Source of the DNA: Parelaphostrongylus tenuis | Lineage: Eukaryota > Nematoda > Chromadorea > Rhabditida > Metastrongylidae | Assembly (NCBI GenBank): GCA_019055375.1 | Contig: JAHQIW010004264.1 | Location: forward strand, 1-64,000 | DNA: 64,000 nt | Direction: 5' to 3' | Part shown: in pieces, positions 34,819 to 48,960 of the stretch | Layout: every line of letters starts with the position of its first letter | How positions within the stretch are numbered: the stretch's first letter is position 1 | Translations under genes and position numbers: made by a program | Notes under the pieces: generated by a model | Database searches by the model: none | The model's input: the letters and a program-made list of their open reading frames with translations, nothing else | Told to the model about the DNA's origin: nothing

Positions 34819-35514
34819 CTCCGATCCCTTATTTTTTTTGGTGAGTCGAACTTATACGACTTGGTAGTTAATAGTATTCAGCACGAGGTGTATGCGATTC
34901 CGTCACTTGTGTGAGTGAGACTTTAACAAATTTTTTCCGCGATAATTCATCTAAGATGTAAGTCAGCAGCAGAATTCCTTCAAACCTTATTTTCCTGAAT
35001 AGGTAGTGGAGCCAAACTGATTTGTTATAGAGCTTTCATATAGCGCAATATGATGATTCTTGTGATGGACATGGTGGACTGAGAGGCGCTCTCAATTACA
35101 ACAGAAAATGTAAGATACTTCACTAGTTTACTTTATGTCATTTGCATTTGACTCGGTCTCGAATGTGACGTTGACATTGTTGCGTGAACTTTCTTTACAT
35201 GCTCTAAAATTATTAGTGGCACATTCAAATAAAGAGTATGTGTCTGAGGATAACTTACAATGTTGTAAGTAATTCAATTTTCTGCCACTCTCATTTTATG
35301 AACACTTCAAAGACCATAAACCACACGAGAAAGGCTCCTTCAGAATGCCCCATCACATTCAAATAATTTTTTCTCGTGGCTGTAGCTCGCAACAGTTTCT
35401 GTAGAACAAAACATCCTTAAACTAGTTAGTTCAAAAGCTGTCCGTTATTTTTTGTATTTCTGCAAACTTTCACTTCTTATTTATATATACTTTCAGGAGG
35501 CAGTGCTGAGCGCA

Positions 35515-35690
35515 CAGTGACTGCTCGTCGCGAAGTTGGTCTCCTTCTGCTCCTCTCACTCTCGAACGATCAACAACGAGCGTTTAACGTAAGCCCCGCG
35601 TGGTTATCCTCGACATTGCATAAAGATGTGCTCAGTCAGTATTCAACAGCGTTCATGAGGAAGAAGCACCCTTCTGCAGTTAGTGTCTGA
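35515..35690 (+). mobile_element. tRNA-derived SINE fragment in left arm
   Basis: Shares GGTTATCCTCGACATTGCAT and TCAGTATTCAACAGCGTTCA with the family. Mirrored near 47,560-47,740. Confidence 0.45.
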
Positions 35691-37539
35691 TCGTTTCGAT
35701 TTAGCTTGCAAATGTTAGCTACAAGTCATACGAAAAAATCCATTGATTCTGTGCGCAGGATCAGAGACTATTGGTGAAGAAAAACTGATCGCCTGAGAGG
35801 ATTCAGTGGTTGTGAAGCACTACAGTACTAGCTCTTTCCGGATGATAAAAGCATTTAGCCTTCAATACAAGGAGTCGCTGGATGGAGTGGTTTTTTTTTA
35901 CATCATTACGGCAGCTGCTCGAAAGCTCAAATCTGGGTAATTTCAATACTGTCCTCGGTATTCGGAAACCTTTTGTGTCCTGTACCAGTGGAGACAGGAT
36001 TATGTTTCAGACTCATAGTGTTTCTTTTTGCACGGCTATGGTCTGTGGATGGTTTTTCATTAGCGAATACTTGTACTTAATCGATTTTACAGTCTCGGCA
36101 ATTGCAATGTTGAATTTGATTTTTGAGAAGCTCCTATAGTTTTTGAGGAGTTCCACATTCGGAGTTATATTCTTATATATGAGTTACACATATTCAATAA
36201 GAGCGTGTAATAAAACATGGTGTACTAGAATAGCCCAAGAAATCTGAATTTCTTTCAGAACAAAGAAAAAATTCCTTCATAATACGAGAATCACTTTCTC
36301 GCATGCGATATCAACTACACTACCGTCTAGAAAGGGTTAGACAACTGACCGCTGAGTACACCAACACCATAACTGTATTCATACTCTGTTTTCACCTTTT
36401 TTGAATCCTTCATAGTAAAAAGTAGGAGCATTCACTTCGTCCTGAGCATGCTCACATATTGTACTGCTATTTGGAATGTTAAGTCGGTTGATTATTGCTT
36501 GATGATCTATTCACATGATTCATGCTTGCCACTCAAATATTCTTGGTGCAATTTTTTCTAGAAACAGAGGAGCAAAATTCTATTCTTTTTATTAATCAGA
36601 AAATTGATGTTATGTAACTATATGACCGGAACTGTCATAAGGTTTTATTAAAAAGAGCAGAACGGATTTGACATCCGTCAGATAATCACATTTGACGCTA
36701 ATTTCGAAAACGATAACCGATTGATAATCAAGTTTGCTCTTCATCTTATCTATTCAAAAGAAAAAAATTGATAAGAACAAACGATAAGTTGCACAGTGAT
36801 CAGCATGTGAAAACAAGTCGAACAGATCAGGTAATTAGGCGCGCTCTAATCGATCTCGCATATCAGAATCAAATCACCGCCCACTTCTACTCAGACTTCT
36901 TGGCTGCCCGCCGTCCGATCTACTAGTCAATCGCAGTGGCTCAATGCTGCTGCGGAAACCTGTTGTTGGTCCCACTATTCTCTATCCTACTTCTGCCCTA
37001 TAGTCATTCCTTACATTTTAGAGGTAATTTCATTTTATCAATATGATTCTCCGAGTGTTTTTTAGTTTTTATAATTTTCCTTGAAATTCTGATGTCATTC
37101 GAGACATTTTGGTCCTATTACTTATCTGTTTACTCTAATAATTGTTGTGAATGTTATGCATTTTCGACGTGAATTTTGATTTATGACACATTCAATGTTC
37201 AGTATTGCAGAAACATGCCGGTTTTTTTCACCCAAATCAAGCATGCCCGTAGAATGCCCGTAGAAATTCCTCGGTACGTTTGCAGTGTGTTGAATTGAAT
37301 TTTTTGACACATCCCTTTGCAGAAATAACATAGCTATCCGTGTAGAACGGTGACTCACTGAATTCGATGGTACATCGGGTTGTTCTGCAAAACTTCATCA
37401 TACTATTAGGTTTTTCTTTGCAACTTTTAGCACTGAAGCAATAAACTCAGAAATAAATTGTATGCATCAATTAGTGGTGGTTATGCGATAGCCCGAACGC
37501 GGAAGCTTTAATATTAAGACTGATTTCTGACAAAAGGTC

Positions 37540-38260
37540 TGTTCTTATCTCGCTTACATTTTGCTGGACAGAATTTTTTCCTTAGAGTGCTAGTGCTCAG
37601 TTTATAGCACAAACATCGAGAAACTCAAAAATTTGTTTGCCTTCAAAAAAAGCCCTTTTGATTTTTGATCTTCTTTGATCTTTTGATTTCTGCTTCAAAT
37701 CTTGTCGGACAAAACTCTTTTTTTATACCATTAGTAACCATCCGGTGGTGCATCGTTTTATGATTCTACCGATATGCTTATTTTGTGAAAATACGGTTTG
37801 AGAGGAAAATAACATTGAGTTTTACAAATTTGCTAACACTATTTGCATGCTATTCCACATAGCTGCGGCTGCAGTAGGAGGCTTGGTAGGGGAGGGGGGG
37901 GGGGGGGGGAGAGAGGCGGGACGGTCTATATGTTATCATTCAATTGGAAATTTTTCCTCCACTTGGGACATAGTTCAGATAAGATCAGTAACTAAGATAC
38001 TAAGAAAGCTCCTCTACGCATTGGTATGCTTCTCAGCCTTCAGCGAGATAAAGTGCATCGTAAAAAAGAAGGTGAAAGATGAGTGTGAAACAAAATTTTA
38101 TTCTGCATGTTATGGCGTAATAAAGAGGTGTTTTGATAGGCGGCAAAGTGAAGTTGCAGTCAGAGATTTCAGCTTTCAAACGATTGCTAACACTCCTATG
38201 AAAAATACGTGTCCAGCGAATGAGATTGGCTTGAAAATTTGTTGCCGTCTAAGCGAATCG
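37540..38260. mobile_element. R1 repeat in left arm
   Basis: Right end: AGGTGTTTTGATAGGCGGCA, AGAGATTTCAGCTTTCAAAC and GTCCAGCGAATGAGATTGGC. Contains a G-rich tract near 37,890. Mirrored at about 44,960-45,690. Confidence 0.5.
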
Positions 38261-39584
38261 CACTGAAAGGTTCTTTATAGAGCACTGTTAGAGCAGAAAG
38301 AAAATCATGTCTCACATTCGAAGTAGTCAGTTCTACGCTTGAACTTTGTAGCGCGTTTGTCTGGAAACGCGAAACAAAGGAAAATTTGAGTTTATAAAAC
38401 AAAAGAACAAAGTCTCCGCTACAGTACTTACATGATAAGTAGAAGTTTTTTCGGAAAGGGGAAAAATTTTCTAAATAAGTGAGGTTGTGCGTAACAATTT
38501 TGACTATCGCCTCGACAAACAGCGTCATTCGACAGTCGAGCATTTTTGCTTACTTATTCAGAAAATTTTCCTATTTTGGAAAAATTTGTAGGTTTTTTGT
38601 TTAAGATCGGTAGGGATAACTTTGTTTCATCGTCTACAGGTATGGAAATTTTTTCACATTGCAAAATAAACCCACAAGAAAGTTTTAGCGACAAACTAGA
38701 TACTCCGAGTACAAAACATAATTTTCTTTCTGCTCTAATAACGCTTCACATAGACCGCCTCAGAATCAGTCATAGCATCAACAATACCGAGATTCGGGCT
38801 ATCAAATGGCCACCAGTAATGCATTTATTGTTTCAAATTCGGCTTTTATTACTTTAGTATCAAAACTTATGAGAAAGGCCTAACATTGTAGATGCTATTG
38901 AGAAAACCTAAGCAAGTACATCATGTCTGTCTTTACAGCAGCGCACATCCTTCTCAATTGTGATGGCTTTCCTAATGTGATTGATACTGTCAATAAGCGA
39001 ATCCAATTCAGAAAGGCATTTGCTTTTACGTCTCATGTGCCATGTCGTCTTTTTTTGACGTTTGTCTCAGTTGAGATTCAATGAACTCACGGATACAGCA
39101 TAGGAAATGTTAGAAGTTACTAGGACCATATACTGTTGTCACTTTGAAAAAAATGTTTTGTTGAAGATGCTTCACTTTATCAATTCATTTCACACTTTTT
39201 TTGAACGTTCGAATCCCAGCATCTCTAGCATTCTAATCGTTTCCTCGTGTTTTCGTTTGGTTGAGGATATGTTTTTTATTGACGTCAGAATACTCGTTAA
39301 CCCTTTCGGGACCACAATAGATTTTGCCGCGCGCACTACGACTCGCAGCCGCGGCGCGGTTTTTGTTATTTAAATAGAATTTCTTCATCATTGTGGAAAT
39401 AACCCAAGGTTTCTTGCTACATTTTGATACATCACAATTTCTTCTACATGTCCGTATGCTTTTATGCGAATATAACTCTTATGTGTGGCTGAAAATTTCC
39501 TCTCACCAAGCTGTCATGGTTTTGTTGACATTCTGTCAGCTGTGATAAGCTGTGCAGACGATATGACTCCTGCTTCACCTTCGT

Positions 39585-40268
39585 GACCTGTCGTCCCGTT
39601 GATCGTCGAGTAACACGCGCATACACCAGCAACATTCCACTTTTCCTATCACGTGCAAGAGTAGCCCAGTGGGTTCCCGTCGCTCTAGGGAATAGCTGAG
39701 CATCATCTCTTTCTTCTATGCTTTTTGTGAAGAAAGCGGACTTTTGGGACAGTAGTTTTCCAGTAGAGCGCTTGATATCCCGAAAAATTCAGCGGCTGAC
39801 TGCTTAGTTCCATCGGCTGTCGTTGTAGCCCATCAGGTGTCCCATCCACCTTACTTTCCATATTCTCGCGTGTGGAACGGCGTTTCTGATTCTCGATCGT
39901 AGACGTAGGTCGGAACTTCGGATCCTTTCCCTCATTTGCGAGACACGGGATACTCCTAGCATCGACCTATCGACTGCGCGATCGATAACGCCAAGTGATC
40001 TTTCATCCTGCTTACGTAGCGACCAGGTTTCTGCTGCATACGTTAGGGCAAGTATAATTGTTGAGTCGAAAAGGTGGGACACGGAGTCGGATGTTCATTG
40101 TCCTCTTCACTACATTCTCGATGCTTAAAACCTTCCCCAAACCACTCGTTTTCTCGTACTCAACTCTGGAGCTAGGTGGTCCATTATGTTGAGTTCACGA
40201 CCTAGATAGACGTAACTGGAGCATTCGTAGATGTTCGCTTCGTTGAGAGTGAATGGGACATTCAAAAC
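39585..40268 (-). mobile_element. RTE retrotransposon 3' fragment, left of spacer
   Basis: The - strand encodes the RTE C-terminal domain (TYAAETWSLRKQDERSLGVI, MGHLMGYNDSRWN) with frame breaks. It extends about 140 bp beyond the arm edge into the spacer, into the end of the RT region (GREI-type segment). Confidence 0.8.
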
Positions 40269-41070
40269 ATTCTGATGAGAAGAAACAAAGGAGACCGATC
40301 TCATTTGCTGGAGAGCAACTTTTCAAAGAAGTGTTGATAACCATTCGAAAGCTGACATTTCTGGCTACCACCTCAAGTCACCGGTTTTTCGAAACACCTT
40401 TTGTAACTCTGTGCTCTCCACACGATTCTAGCACATATTTTTCTTCGGACAGTGCTCTTTCTTTGGACTTTCAGTAAACATAAGATAGCGCAGTGCATTG
40501 TGATGCTAATGCTATGCGTATATCCTAAAAAAAACCGTTCCTTTACAACGCAACAATCAAAATAAGTTACATTCGCTGTGGGCAAAAAGAGCAGTCTGGC
40601 CAGCCCACGTCGTGGTGGGTGCGTCGGCCAAATGGACGGCTGACGCAATACCTCTCTACGCGTTCACAGGACGATCACTGGCCGCTGCAGCCAGCGCTTA
40701 CGTGATTCGCGTAGGACGCTGCTTCTCCCACATGGGAATTCGACTTATTACCAGCTGCGCTGCAGCTTATCTTACCTGCTGCGTTTCAGAGAAACGGCTT
40801 TCCAAAATACAAGCACAGTGATGGGGTCAAATACGATTACGCTATCCATTATTACTGGTAGTCCAAAAAAAAGCTTTGTCAGGTGAGAAGTATGTTTCTC
40901 TGGAACCGAAGAATCTCCTCCTATAGCAACGTGAAAAAGTCTTTTTCGAAAATTGGCGACGTGGGGCTGTATAGTCAGTGCTCAGCTTTCGAATAGTTAC
41001 TAACAATCCTATGAAAGTTCCTCTCCAGCGAATAAGATCGCTTTTCGTTTGTTTCCTCATAATCAGAAAG
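40262..41070. mobile_element. R1 foldback repeat in the spacer
   Basis: Left end GAAACAAAGGAGACCGATCT and ACCATTCGAAAGCTGACATT; right end TTGGCGACGTGGGGCTGTAT and CTCCAGCGAATAAGATCGC, inverted. About 810 bp, interrupting or abutting the left RTE fragment. Confidence 0.7.
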
Positions 41071-41504
41071 AACAGACGTCATTACGGTATATTTCCATTA
41101 ATTTCATATATTTTGCTGTATACGATGCTAATAATTGTTTCAAGTAATGCATGTTAGAAAACAATGATTACGTTGCCAAACTGATGTGATAACGAAAGGT
41201 AGAGGCCATTTAGAGACTAAACTTTCTTTGGTAGAGAAAGCTCTTTTCCCAGACATTTGGCAGTGATGCGACGGCTTAAATTTCGGTTACCACGACAAAT
41301 TATGTGGTTTTGGACAAAAATTTATTAATGAGCTGTGGCGGCAAAAAACATGTTTGTGTTTTAAACTTATTTTTTCTTTATTCGCTCCGTTAGGGTCTAT
41401 GGTAGCTTTCCATTCACAATTAGGTATCCATTTGATAGCACAAGTCAAGATCATTCTAAGACGAATTTTGTTGCAAAAGTTTTGGTACTAACATGTTAGA
41501 TGTC

Positions 41505-42340
41505 GACATATTTAAGAACCGATCTCAATCGTTGAACATGAAATTTTAAGGAAGTATAGCAATCGATCGAAAACTTGAGTCTCTGACAGAACTCAATCGG
41601 TTTTTCGCAAGGCCCTTTTACAGTACTGTGAAATTCAAAATTAGATGATGTTTTATCCGACCACGTATTTTTTTCATTATCTCGCTTATATTTTGCTAAA
41701 CAGAGGTCTTTCCTTAGAGTGCCAGTTTTCATTCGATAGCACAAGTTTCGCAAAACGCAGAATTATCTCTTCCTTTTGAGAGTGCTCTTTTGATAGCGCC
41801 GAAGGAGAAGGAAAATAGTTGTGCTTTAAAACTCTCCATACAGGGCTCTATCTTCAGACTACTACTAATCATTCGATATAGTATGTCCCAGTGATTCTAA
41901 CACTGTGTTCATTTTTTAAAAAACCGTTCGGCAGAAAAGTCTGACCAAGTTTTATATTTCACAACCTTGTTTATCGGCCAAATCACTTGGCGGGGTGGAG
42001 TGAAACAATCGATCATTTGAAACATTTTTGTTCAACTGTGGATTTTTTCTCAGCAACGGTAAAAATTTCAGTTGAAAACGCACGATTCCGTTACTGCTAT
42101 AAATCTTGTACACTCTGATATACTTTTCGCGCATCCAGCGGATCATAAGCATGACAAAAAATGGAGGCAAAGGGCAAATGTAAGACATAACTTTGTCTTG
42201 GATCTTACAGAGTTACAAAAGGGTGTTATAAAAAACAGCGGCGTGAGCCTGGGCAAAAGCCAGAGATCTATGCCTTCGAAACGTTGCCAACAATCCTATG
42301 AAATCTCTTGTATGCGAATAAAAACGATTTTCAAATTTGT
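41505..42340. mobile_element. R1 foldback repeat in the spacer
   Basis: Left end AGAACCGATCTCAATCGTTG, right end GAAACGTTGCCAACAATCCT and GCGAATAAAAACG. Its right end overlaps the start of the 0.79-kb dispersed repeat. Confidence 0.5.
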
Positions 42341-43088
42341 GGCCGTCTAACACATGATTTCCATAGCGTGCCGTGACAGCATAAAAAACTACGTTTTATC
42401 TTTGGAGTTTCCTTCATTCATAAGAGATATATATGCATCAAAAACTTATAAGCATGTAAGGGAAACCACGTTGTGTCGGTCCATTAAATAAACCTAACAT
42501 TAGCTTGAGACACAGATAAATTTTCCAAATGAGTGACAGAAGTCACGCTTCTTCTGATGTATCTGCGCCTAGCAACTTCAGTCAGCCTCTCGAAAGGGCG
42601 CCCTTTCGTCATCGATTTAGAAAATTTTTCTCCATTTTAGAAGAATTTCTTGGTGTGATGTTGTTTTAAAAAAGACTTTGCCAAATCGTTCCATAGATAT
42701 TGGCTTTTCAATCTGATTAAAATCGCTTGTAAACATGTCCTGAATTTCAAACCAATAGCTAATTACTTTCAGTGCAGAACACAATATTTTTTGCTTCTAC
42801 AGTGATATGTGAAGGCCTTTCTTAATGCAGACTAAAACTTGAAATTTTTATTCGATTGCCATTAAATATCTGTGAAAAGGAAAGCAGACGTCGACCATGC
42901 TAATATAAAACGTCAAAGATAAAACGTTGTTCTTTTGCCGTTGCTATAGCTCATTAGAAAGACCTTTCTAGGAAGTAAGTCTGGTATCTGAAATATCTTT
43001 TTTTCAAGCTATACAAAAATTACTGAAGCTTCAATGAAAACGCTTTGTCAGAGGAAAAAACTAAGCAAACACTAGTGCAAAAAACATT
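42299..43088 (+). repeat. 0.79-kb dispersed repeat, copy 2
   Basis: Same orientation as 29,027-29,812. It ends within a few bases of where the right arm and right RTE fragment begin. Confidence 0.85.
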
Positions 43089-43091
43089 CAA

Positions 43092-43655
43092 ACGTTCAAG
43101 CATATCGAAAATGTAGTGAAGAAGACAAAGAATATCCGACTCCGTGTCCACCTTTTCGACTCGACAATTATCCCTGCCCTGACGTATGCAGCAGAAACCT
43201 GGTCGCTACGTAAGCAGGATGAAAGATCACTTGGCGTTATCGATCGCGCAGTCGATAGGTCGATGCTAGGAGTATCCCGTGTCTCGCAAATGAGGGAAAG
43301 GATCCGAAGTTCCGACCTACGTCTACGATCGGGAATCAGAAACGCCGTTCCACACGCGAGAATATGGAAAGTAAGGTGGATGGGACACCTGTTGGGCTAC
43401 AACGACAGCCGATGGAACTAAGCAGTCAGCCGCTGAATTTTTCGGATATCAAGCGCTCTACTGGAAAACTACTGTCCCAAAAGTCCGCTTTCTTCACAAA
43501 AACCATGGAAGAAAGAGATGATGCTCAGCTAATCCCTAGAGCGACGGGAACCCACTGGGCTACTCTTGCACGTGATAGGAAAAGTGGAATGTTGCTGGTG
43601 TATGCGCGTGTTACTCGACGATCAACGGGACGACAGGTCACGAAGGTGAAGCAGG
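43092..43655 (+). mobile_element. RTE retrotransposon 3' fragment, right of spacer
   Basis: The + strand encodes KKTKNIRLRVHLFDSTIIPA and on to LGYNDSRWN, then continues in another frame (MEERDDAQLIPRATGTHWAT). Mirror image of the left fragment. Confidence 0.8.
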
Positions 43656-46600
43656 AGTCATATCGTCTGCACAGCTTATCACAGCTGACAGAATGTCAAC
43701 AAAAGCATGACAGCTTGGTGAGAGGAAATTTTCAGCCACACATAAGAGTTATATTCGCATAAAAGCATACGGACATGTAGAAGAAATTGTGATGTATCAA
43801 AATGTAGCAAGAAACCTTGGGTTAATTCCACAATGATGAAGAAATTCTATTTAAATAACAAAAACCGCGCCGCGGCTGCGAGTCGTAGTGCGCGCGGCAA
43901 AATCTATTGTGGTCCCGAAAGGGTTAACGAGTATTCTGACGTCAATAAAAAACATATCCTCAACCAAACGAAAACACGAGGAAACGATTAGAATGCTAGA
44001 GATGCTGGGATTCGAACGTTCAAAAAAGTGTGAAATGAATTGATAAAGTGAAGCATCTTCAACAAAACATTTTTTTCAAAGTGACAACAGTATATGGTCC
44101 TAGTAACTTCTAACATTTCCTATGCTGTATCCGTGAGTTCATTGAATCTCAACTGAGACAAACGTCAAAAAAAGACGACATGGCACATGAGACGTAAAAG
44201 CAAATGCCTTTCTGAATTGGATTCGCTTATTGACAGTATCAATCACATTAGGAAAGCCATCACAATTGAGAAGGATGTGCGCTGCTCTAAAGACAGACAT
44301 GATCTACTTGCTTAGGTTTTCTCAATAGCATCTACAATGTTAGGCCTTTCTCATAAGTTTTGATACTAAAGTAATAAAAGCCGAATTTGAAACAATAAAT
44401 GCATTACTGGTGGCCATTTGATAGCCCGAATCTCGGTATTGTTGATGCTATGACTGGTTCTGAGGCGGTCTATGTGAAGCGTTATTAGAGCAGAAAGAAA
44501 ATTATGTTTTGTACTCGGAGTATCTAGTTTGTCGCTAAAACTTTTTTGTGGGTTTATTTTGCAATGTGAAAAAATTTCCATACCTGTAGACGATGAAACA
44601 AAGTTATCCCTACCGATCTTAAACAAAAAACCTACAAATTTTTCCAAAATAGGAAAATTTTCTGAATAAGTAAGCAAAAATGCTCGACTGTCGAATGACG
44701 CTGTTTGTCGAGGCGATAGTCAAAATTGTTACGCACAACGTCACTTATTTAGAAAATTTTTCCCCTTTCCGAAAAAACTTCTACTTATCATGTAAGTACT
44801 GTAGCGGAGACTTTGTTCTTTTGTTTTATAAACTCAAATTTTCCTTTGTTTCGCGTTTCCAGACAAACGCGCTACAAAGTTCAAGCGTAGAACTGACTAC
44901 TTCGAATGTGAGACATGATTTTCTTTCTGCTCTAACAGTGCTCTATAAAAACCTTTCAGTGCGATTCGCTTAGACGGCAACAAATTTTCAAGCCAATCTC
45001 ATTCGCTGGACACGTATTTTTCATAGGAGTGTTAGCAATCGTTTGAAAGCTGAAATCTCTGACTGCAACTTCACTTTGCCGCCTATCAAAACACCTCTTT
45101 ATTACGCCATAACATGCAGAATAAAATTTTGTTTCACACTCATCTTTCACCTTCTTTTTTACGATGCACTTTATCTCGCTGGAGGCTGAAAAGCATACCA
45201 ATGCGTAGAGGAGCTTTCTTAGTATCTTAGTTACTGATCTTATCTGAACTATGTCCCAAGTGGAGGAAAAATTCCCAATTGAATGATAACATATAGACCG
45301 TCCCGCCTCTCTCCCCCCCCCCCCCCCCCCCCTACCAAGCCTCCTACTGCAGCCGCAGCTATGTGGAATAGCATGCAAATAGTGTTAGCAAATTTGTAAA
45401 ACTCAATGTTATTTTCCTCTCAAACCGTATTTTCACAAAATAAGCATATCGGTAGAATCATAAAACGATGCACCACCGGATGGTTACTAATGGTATAAAA
45501 AAAAGAGTTTTGTCCGGCAAGATTTGAAGCAGAAATCAAAAGATCAAGGAAGATCAAAAATCAAAAGGGCTTTTTTGAAGGCAAACAAATTTTTGAGTTT
45601 CTCGATGTTTGTGCTATAAACTGAGCACTAGCACTCTAAGGAAAAAATTCTGTCCAGCAAAATGTAAGCGAGATAAGAACAGACCTTTTGTCAGAAATCA
45701 GTCTTAATATTAAAGCTTCCGCGTTCGGGCTATCGCATAACCACCACTAATTGATGCATACAATTTATTCCTGAGTTTATTGCTTCAGTGCTAAAAGTTG
45801 CAAAGAAAAACCTAATAGTATGATGAAGTTTTGCAGAACAACCCGATGTACCATCGAATTCAGTGAGTCACCGTTCTACACGGATAGCTATGTTATTTCT
45901 TCAAAGGGATGTGTCAAAAAATTCAATTCAACACACTGCAAACGTACCGAGGAATTTCTACGGGCATTCTACGGGCATGCTTGATTTGGGTGAAAAAAAG
46001 CGGCATGTTTCTGCAATACTGAACATTGAATGTGTCATAAATCAAAATTCACGTCGAAAATGCATAACATTCACAACAATTATTAGAGTAAACAGATAAG
46101 TAATAGGACCACAATGTCTCGAATGACATCAGAATTTCAAGGAAAATTATAAAAACTAAAAAACACTCGGAGAATCATATTGATAAAATGAAATTACCTC
46201 TAAAGTGTAAGGAATGACTATAGGGCAGAAGTAGGATAGAGAATAGTGGGACCAACAACAGGTTTCCGCAGCAGCATTGAGCCACTGCGATTGACTAGTA
46301 GATCGGACGGCGGGCAGCCAAGAAGTCTGAGTAGAAGTGGGCGGTGATTTGATTCTGATATGCGAGATCGATTAGAGCGCGCCTAATTACCTGATCTGTT
46401 CGACTTGTTTTCACATGCTGATCACTGTGCAACTTATCGTTTGTTCTTATCAATTTTTTTCTTTTGAATAGATAAGATGAAGAGCAAACTTGATTATCAA
46501 TCGGTTATCGTTTTCGAAATTAGCGTCAAATGTGATTATCTGACGGATGTCAAATCCGTTCTGCTCTTTTTAATAAAACCTTATGACAGTTCCGGTCATA

Positions 46601-48397
46601 TAGTTACATAACATCAATTTTCTGATTAATAAAAAGAATAGAATTTTGCTCCTCTGTTTCTAGAAAAAATTGCATCAAGAATATTTGAGTGGCAAGCATG
46701 AATCATGTGAATAGATCATCAAGCAATAATCAACCGACTTAACATTCCAAATAGCAGTACAATATGTGGGCATGCCCAGGACGAAGTGAATGCTCCTACT
46801 TTTTACTATGAAGGATTCAAAAAAGGTGAAACAGAGTATGAATACAGTTATGGTGTTGGTGTACTCAGCGGTCAGTTGTCTAACCCTTTCTAGACGGTAG
46901 TGTAGTTGATATCGCATGCGAGAAAGTGATTCTCGTATTATGAAGGAATTTTTCTTTGTTCTGAAAGAAATTCAGATTTCTTGGGCTATTCTAGTACACC
47001 ATGTTTTATTACACGCTCTTATTGAATATGTGTAACTCATATATAAGAATATAACTCCGAATGTGGAACTCCTCAAAAACTATAGGAGCTTCTCAAAAAT
47101 CAAATTCAACATTGCAATCGCCGAGACTGTAAAATCGATTAAGTACAAGTATTCGCTAATGAAAAACCATCCACAGACCATAGCCGTGCAAAAAGAAACA
47201 CTATGAGTCTGAAACATAATCCTGTCTCCACTGGTACAGGACACAAAAGGTTTCCGAATACCGAGGACAGTATTGAAATTACCCAGATTTGAGCTTTCGA
47301 GCAGCTGCCGTAATGATGTAAAAAAAACCACTCCATCCAGCGACTCCTTATATTGAAGGCTAAAATGCTTTTATCATCCGGAAAGAGCTAGTACTGTAGT
47401 GCTTCACAACCACTGAATCCTCTCAGGCGATCAGTTTTTCTTCACCAATAGTCTCTGATCCTGCGCACAGAATCAATGGATTTTTTCGTATGACTTGTAG
47501 CTAACATTTGCAAGCTAAATCGAAACGATCAGACACTAACTGCAGAAGGGTGCTTCTTCCTCATGAACGTTGTCGAATACTGACTGAGCACATCTTTATG
47601 CAATGTCGAGGATAACCACGCGGGGCTTACGTAAAACGCTCGTTGTTGATCGTTCGAGAGTGAGAGGAGCAGAAGGAGACCAACTTCGCGACGAGCGTCA
47701 CTGTGCGCTCAGCCACTGCCTCCTGAAAGTATATATAAATAAGAAGTGAAAGTTTGCAGAAATACAAAAAATAACGGACAGCTTTTTGAACTAACTAGTT
47801 TAAGGATGTTTTGTTCTACAGAAACTGTTGCGAGCTACAGCCACGAGAAAAATTATTTGAATGTGATGGGGCATTCTGAAGGAGCCTTTTCTTGTGGGTT
47901 TATGGTCTTTGAAGTGTTCATAAAAATGAGAGTGCAGAAGATTGAATTACTTACAACATTGTAAGTTATCCTCAGACACATACTCTTTATTTGAATGTGC
48001 CACTAATAATTTTAGAGCATTATTGAAATAAAATTTCACGCAACAATGTGTCACTTCGAGAAATTCAAATGCAAATGACATAAAGTAAACTAGTGAAGTA
48101 TCTTACATTTTCTGTTGTAATTGAGAGCGCCTCTCAGTCCACCATGTCCATCACAAGAATCATCTATATTGCGCTATGATGAAAGCTCTATAACAAATCA
48201 GTTTGGCTCCACTACCTATCCAGGAAAATAAGGTTTGAGGAATTCTGCTGATGACTTACATCTTAGTGAATTATCGCGGAAAAAATTTGTTAAAGTCTCA
48301 CTCACACAAGTGACGGAATCGCATACACCTCGTGCTGAATACTATTAACTACCAAGTCGTATAAGTTCGACTCACCAAAAAAAATAAGGGATCGGAG

Positions 48398-48960
48398 TTG
48401 CATAGAGGCTGGTACTTATCTCAGTATCGACTTTCGATTAATGAGTTTGTTCGCGGAATGATTAATGTTCCAGTTTTCGATATTGAAATCGCAAGTACCC
48501 TCCACGCTTATATATTCAATGAGTCTGAAATTTTGAAACCACGGCTTGCACAGAATTTCAGAGGCATCATTGGAGCTGTTAAGCAGCGCTATCATCATCA
48601 ATTTAGCTTTTTATTGAATTCTCGGAAGTAGATATGGCCAGAGCTGTTGTTACACAGAGAGAGTGTGGCACAACGTTGACGATGAACCGTAAGCTAAACG
48701 TCTGTGCATATTTGTGGAAACCGTTCCTCGTAGTCTGAAAAATTCGCAAAATTACCATTCTAGAGCAATGGTATCTAATGGCTGCACTCCAATTTGAAAA
48801 AATCCAATACTTGAAAAAAAGCAGACAACAGAACTTCTGTTTATGCTAGAGACTCCATGTCGAGATTTGTTGAATCCATTGCCACGTGAGGCGTCAGCTG
48901 CAATTCATATAATATACATGACGGCCAGTTTCATTGCTTATTAGAACCACTTTCACAAAA
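48398..48960 (+). pseudogene. coding-like fragments in right arm
   Basis: Mirror of 34,273-34,818: FVRGMINVPVFDIEIASTLH and SEILKPRLAQNF, then a different frame from the left arm. Both copies are broken. Confidence 0.3.

Larger units (their letters stand above)
32513..40128 (+). repeat. giant inverted repeat, left arm
   Basis: The reverse complement of 43,092-50,597. Matching landmarks include GATAACAGTTTAACACACAA at the outer edge, GGCTGCCCGCCGTCCGATCT in the middle and GACACGGAGTCGGAT at the inner edge. The inner and middle parts are almost identical; the outer 1 kb differs by many small insertions, mostly extra bases in this arm. The arm holds SINE pieces, an R1 copy (37,540-38,260), a poly-G run (about 37,895-37,910) and the 3' end of an RTE element. 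Open frames in the arm recur mirrored in the other arm, but none is recognisable as a gene. Confidence 0.93.

Noticed and set aside
35882..38857. Open frames mirrored in both arms of the giant inverted repeat (for example 35,882-36,139, 37,847-38,266, 38,546-38,857)
   Set aside because: Being present twice reflects the duplication. No motif, splice structure or differing selection is visible.
37890..45331. Poly-G and poly-C tracts as G-quadruplex elements
   Set aside because: Uninterrupted homopolymer in a mirrored repeat. The length differs between arms, so it may be an assembly effect; no spaced G-run pattern.
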